Source: Solobacterium sp.
GTDB lineage: Bacteria; Bacillota_I; Bacilli_A; Erysipelotrichales; Erysipelotrichaceae
DNA: 41,253 bases
Reading direction: 5' to 3'
NCBI GenBank assembly: GCA_017539385.1
Contig: JAFYHC010000042.1
Coordinates: forward strand, 1-41,253
Below are positions 40,408 through 41,253 of this stretch, piece by piece (the first letter of the stretch is position 1; each line of letters starts with the position of its first letter). The translations under genes and the position numbers were made by a program. The notes under the pieces are model-generated. The model ran no database searches. It saw nothing but the letters and a program-made list of their open reading frames with translations, and had not been told where the DNA came from.

Positions 40408-41092
40408 GATCTTTGCGTCCAGCGCCACGATCGGCGTCGTCATCAGCCTGCTGTGTTATTATCTCGGCGTTGTGCTGAAGAAGAAATTCCACTCTGCGCT
40501 TATTAATCCGCTATTGATTGCCATCCTGCTGACACTGGCATTCCTGCTTGTATTCCGGGTGGAGTATACCAGCTACAGTGCATCTGCGAAGTATCTGAGC
40601 TGGCTGCTGACACCGGCTACGGTATCCCTTGCCATTCCGCTCTATGTGGAAATCGACCGCCTGAAAAAGAATATCAAAGCGATCCTGATCAGTATCTTTA
40701 TCGGCTGTCTTACCAGCATGGGCAGTATTCTTGTTTTATCGTGGCTGTTCCATTTCACGCATGAACAGTATGTCACCTTCCTGCCCAAGTCGATCACCAC
40801 AGCCATCGGAATGAGCGTTGCGGAAGAACTGGGCGGTCTTGTACCGGTCGCTGTTGCGGCGATCATCATCACCGGCATCGCCGGCAACGTCATGGCAGAA
40901 GGCCTGCTGAAAGCCATCCATGTGACGGACCCGGTTGCCAAGGGACTTGCCATCGGCACCAGTTCCCACGCCATCGGCACCTCCAAAGCCATGGAGATCG
41001 GTGAAGTGGAAGGCGCTATGAGTTCCCTTTCCATCGTCACCGCCGGTATTATCACCGTTGTCGGTGCCAACCTGTTTGCGATGTTCTTATAA
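40400..41092 (+). CDS. lrgB: LrgB/CidB family membrane protein
   Basis: This 230-residue polytopic protein partners LrgA. Conserved blocks are INPLLIAILL, PKSITTAIGMSVAEELGG and the family signature KGLAIGTSSHAIGTSKAMEIGEVEGAMSSL (split here over residues about 179-208). It overlaps lrgA by eight bases, with GAAAGGAAAG upstream of the ATG, so the two are translated together. Confidence 0.93.
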   Translation: MNEIFASSATIGVVISLLCYYLGVVLKKKFHSALINPLLIAILLTLAFLLVFRVEYTSYSASAKYLSWLLTPATVSLAIPLYVEIDRLKKNIKAILISIFIGCLTSMGSILVLSWLFHFTHEQYVTFLPKSITTAIGMSVAEELGGLVPVAVAAIIITGIAGNVMAEGLLKAIHVTDPVAKGLAIGTSSHAIGTSKAMEIGEVEGAMSSLSIVTAGIITVVGANLFAMFL

Positions 41093-41117
41093 AAAGAAGC
41101 GGTCCTTCGACCGCTTC
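41091..41117 (-). terminator. Terminator for a minus-strand transcript entering from the right edge
   Basis: Perfect nine-base arms GAAGCGGTC (41096-41104) and GACCGCTTC (41109-41117). The T run lies on the minus-strand side, so it mainly ends a transcript from beyond the window; it may also stop lrgB as a hairpin without a T run. Confidence 0.8.
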
Positions 41118-41253
41118 AGCTTGTTGACAAAGTGGGTTCTTTCCAATAAAAAGAGCCTACTTTTTTGTTGCCCAGAGTGTATGGAATGATTTCCATCAGA
41201 TTTTTGCAATCAATTGTGCTTTTTGCCGAGAAAAAAATAAGGCTCATTTGAGC
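41116..41253 (-). other. AT-rich edge with an unidentified open frame
   Basis: The minus strand is open from the window edge to a TGA at 41118-41116, which overlaps the terminator arm (45 codons, ending GSFYWKEPTLSTS). Base composition is clearly more AT-rich than the neighbouring genes. It could be the 3' end of a gene, perhaps of a mobile element, or non-coding sequence. I recognise no family. Confidence 0.35.

Overview
The window is a stretch of chromosome from a low-to-middle GC Gram-positive bacterium (Bacillota). The evidence is strong GGAGG-type ribosome binding sites, a T-box riboswitch, SepF, a HisZ/short-HisG histidine pathway, LrgAB, NrdD and a YacP/Rae1-like NYN nuclease domain. 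UGA is read as stop, so this is not a mollicute code. An Erysipelotrichia-like gut or oral Firmicute is my best guess from the gene mix, but it cannot be proven from the sequence alone. I see no tRNA, rRNA, CRISPR array, phage or complete insertion sequence.

Layout. 1-4.4 kb: the end of rarA, then a minus-strand run aroC > MATE exporter > NusG_II-domain protein > Gx-type membrane protein. 4.4-9.6 kb: mostly single genes, namely a small membrane protein, a metallophosphoesterase, a Lys/Ala-tailed protein, the bifunctional NAD(P)HX repair enzyme, a GltD-like flavoprotein, a small membrane protein and an orphan DAK1_2-like domain. 9.6-11.6 kb: an intracellular glycoside hydrolase with an acidic tail. 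11.6-19.3 kb: a tightly overlapped ten-gene histidine operon (hisZ-G-D-C-B-H-A-F-I-E) behind a histidine T-box. 19.3-27 kb: two surface proteins flanking an alpha/beta hydrolase. The larger has a CAP domain between two coiled-coil arms of similar length, followed by four DUF4214 repeats.

27.1-29.8 kb is the most unusual part. It holds a 256-residue stand-alone copy of the N-terminal clamp and coiled-coil part of RNA polymerase beta-prime. Across a palindrome-rich intergenic region lies an HTH plus ribbon-helix-helix regulator, followed by a half-tubulin/FtsZ-like domain fused to a TIR domain. This looks like an uncharacterised signalling or defence locus.

29.8-41 kb: anaerobic ribonucleotide reductase nrdD. 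Then comes a five-gene operon of ADP-ribosylglycohydrolase > HAD phosphatase > ribosome-protection GTPase fused to a Rae1-like nuclease > SGNH hydrolase > PTS-EIIB/ROK fusion. sepF with a small partner, and lrgAB, follow. The right edge is AT-rich and carries a terminator plus an unidentified open frame.

Transcription signals share a style. Most promoters have an extended -10 (TGnTAnnnT) and very short leaders. At three genes the -10 ends exactly seven bases before the A of the ATG and there is no ribosome binding site, which predicts leaderless mRNAs.
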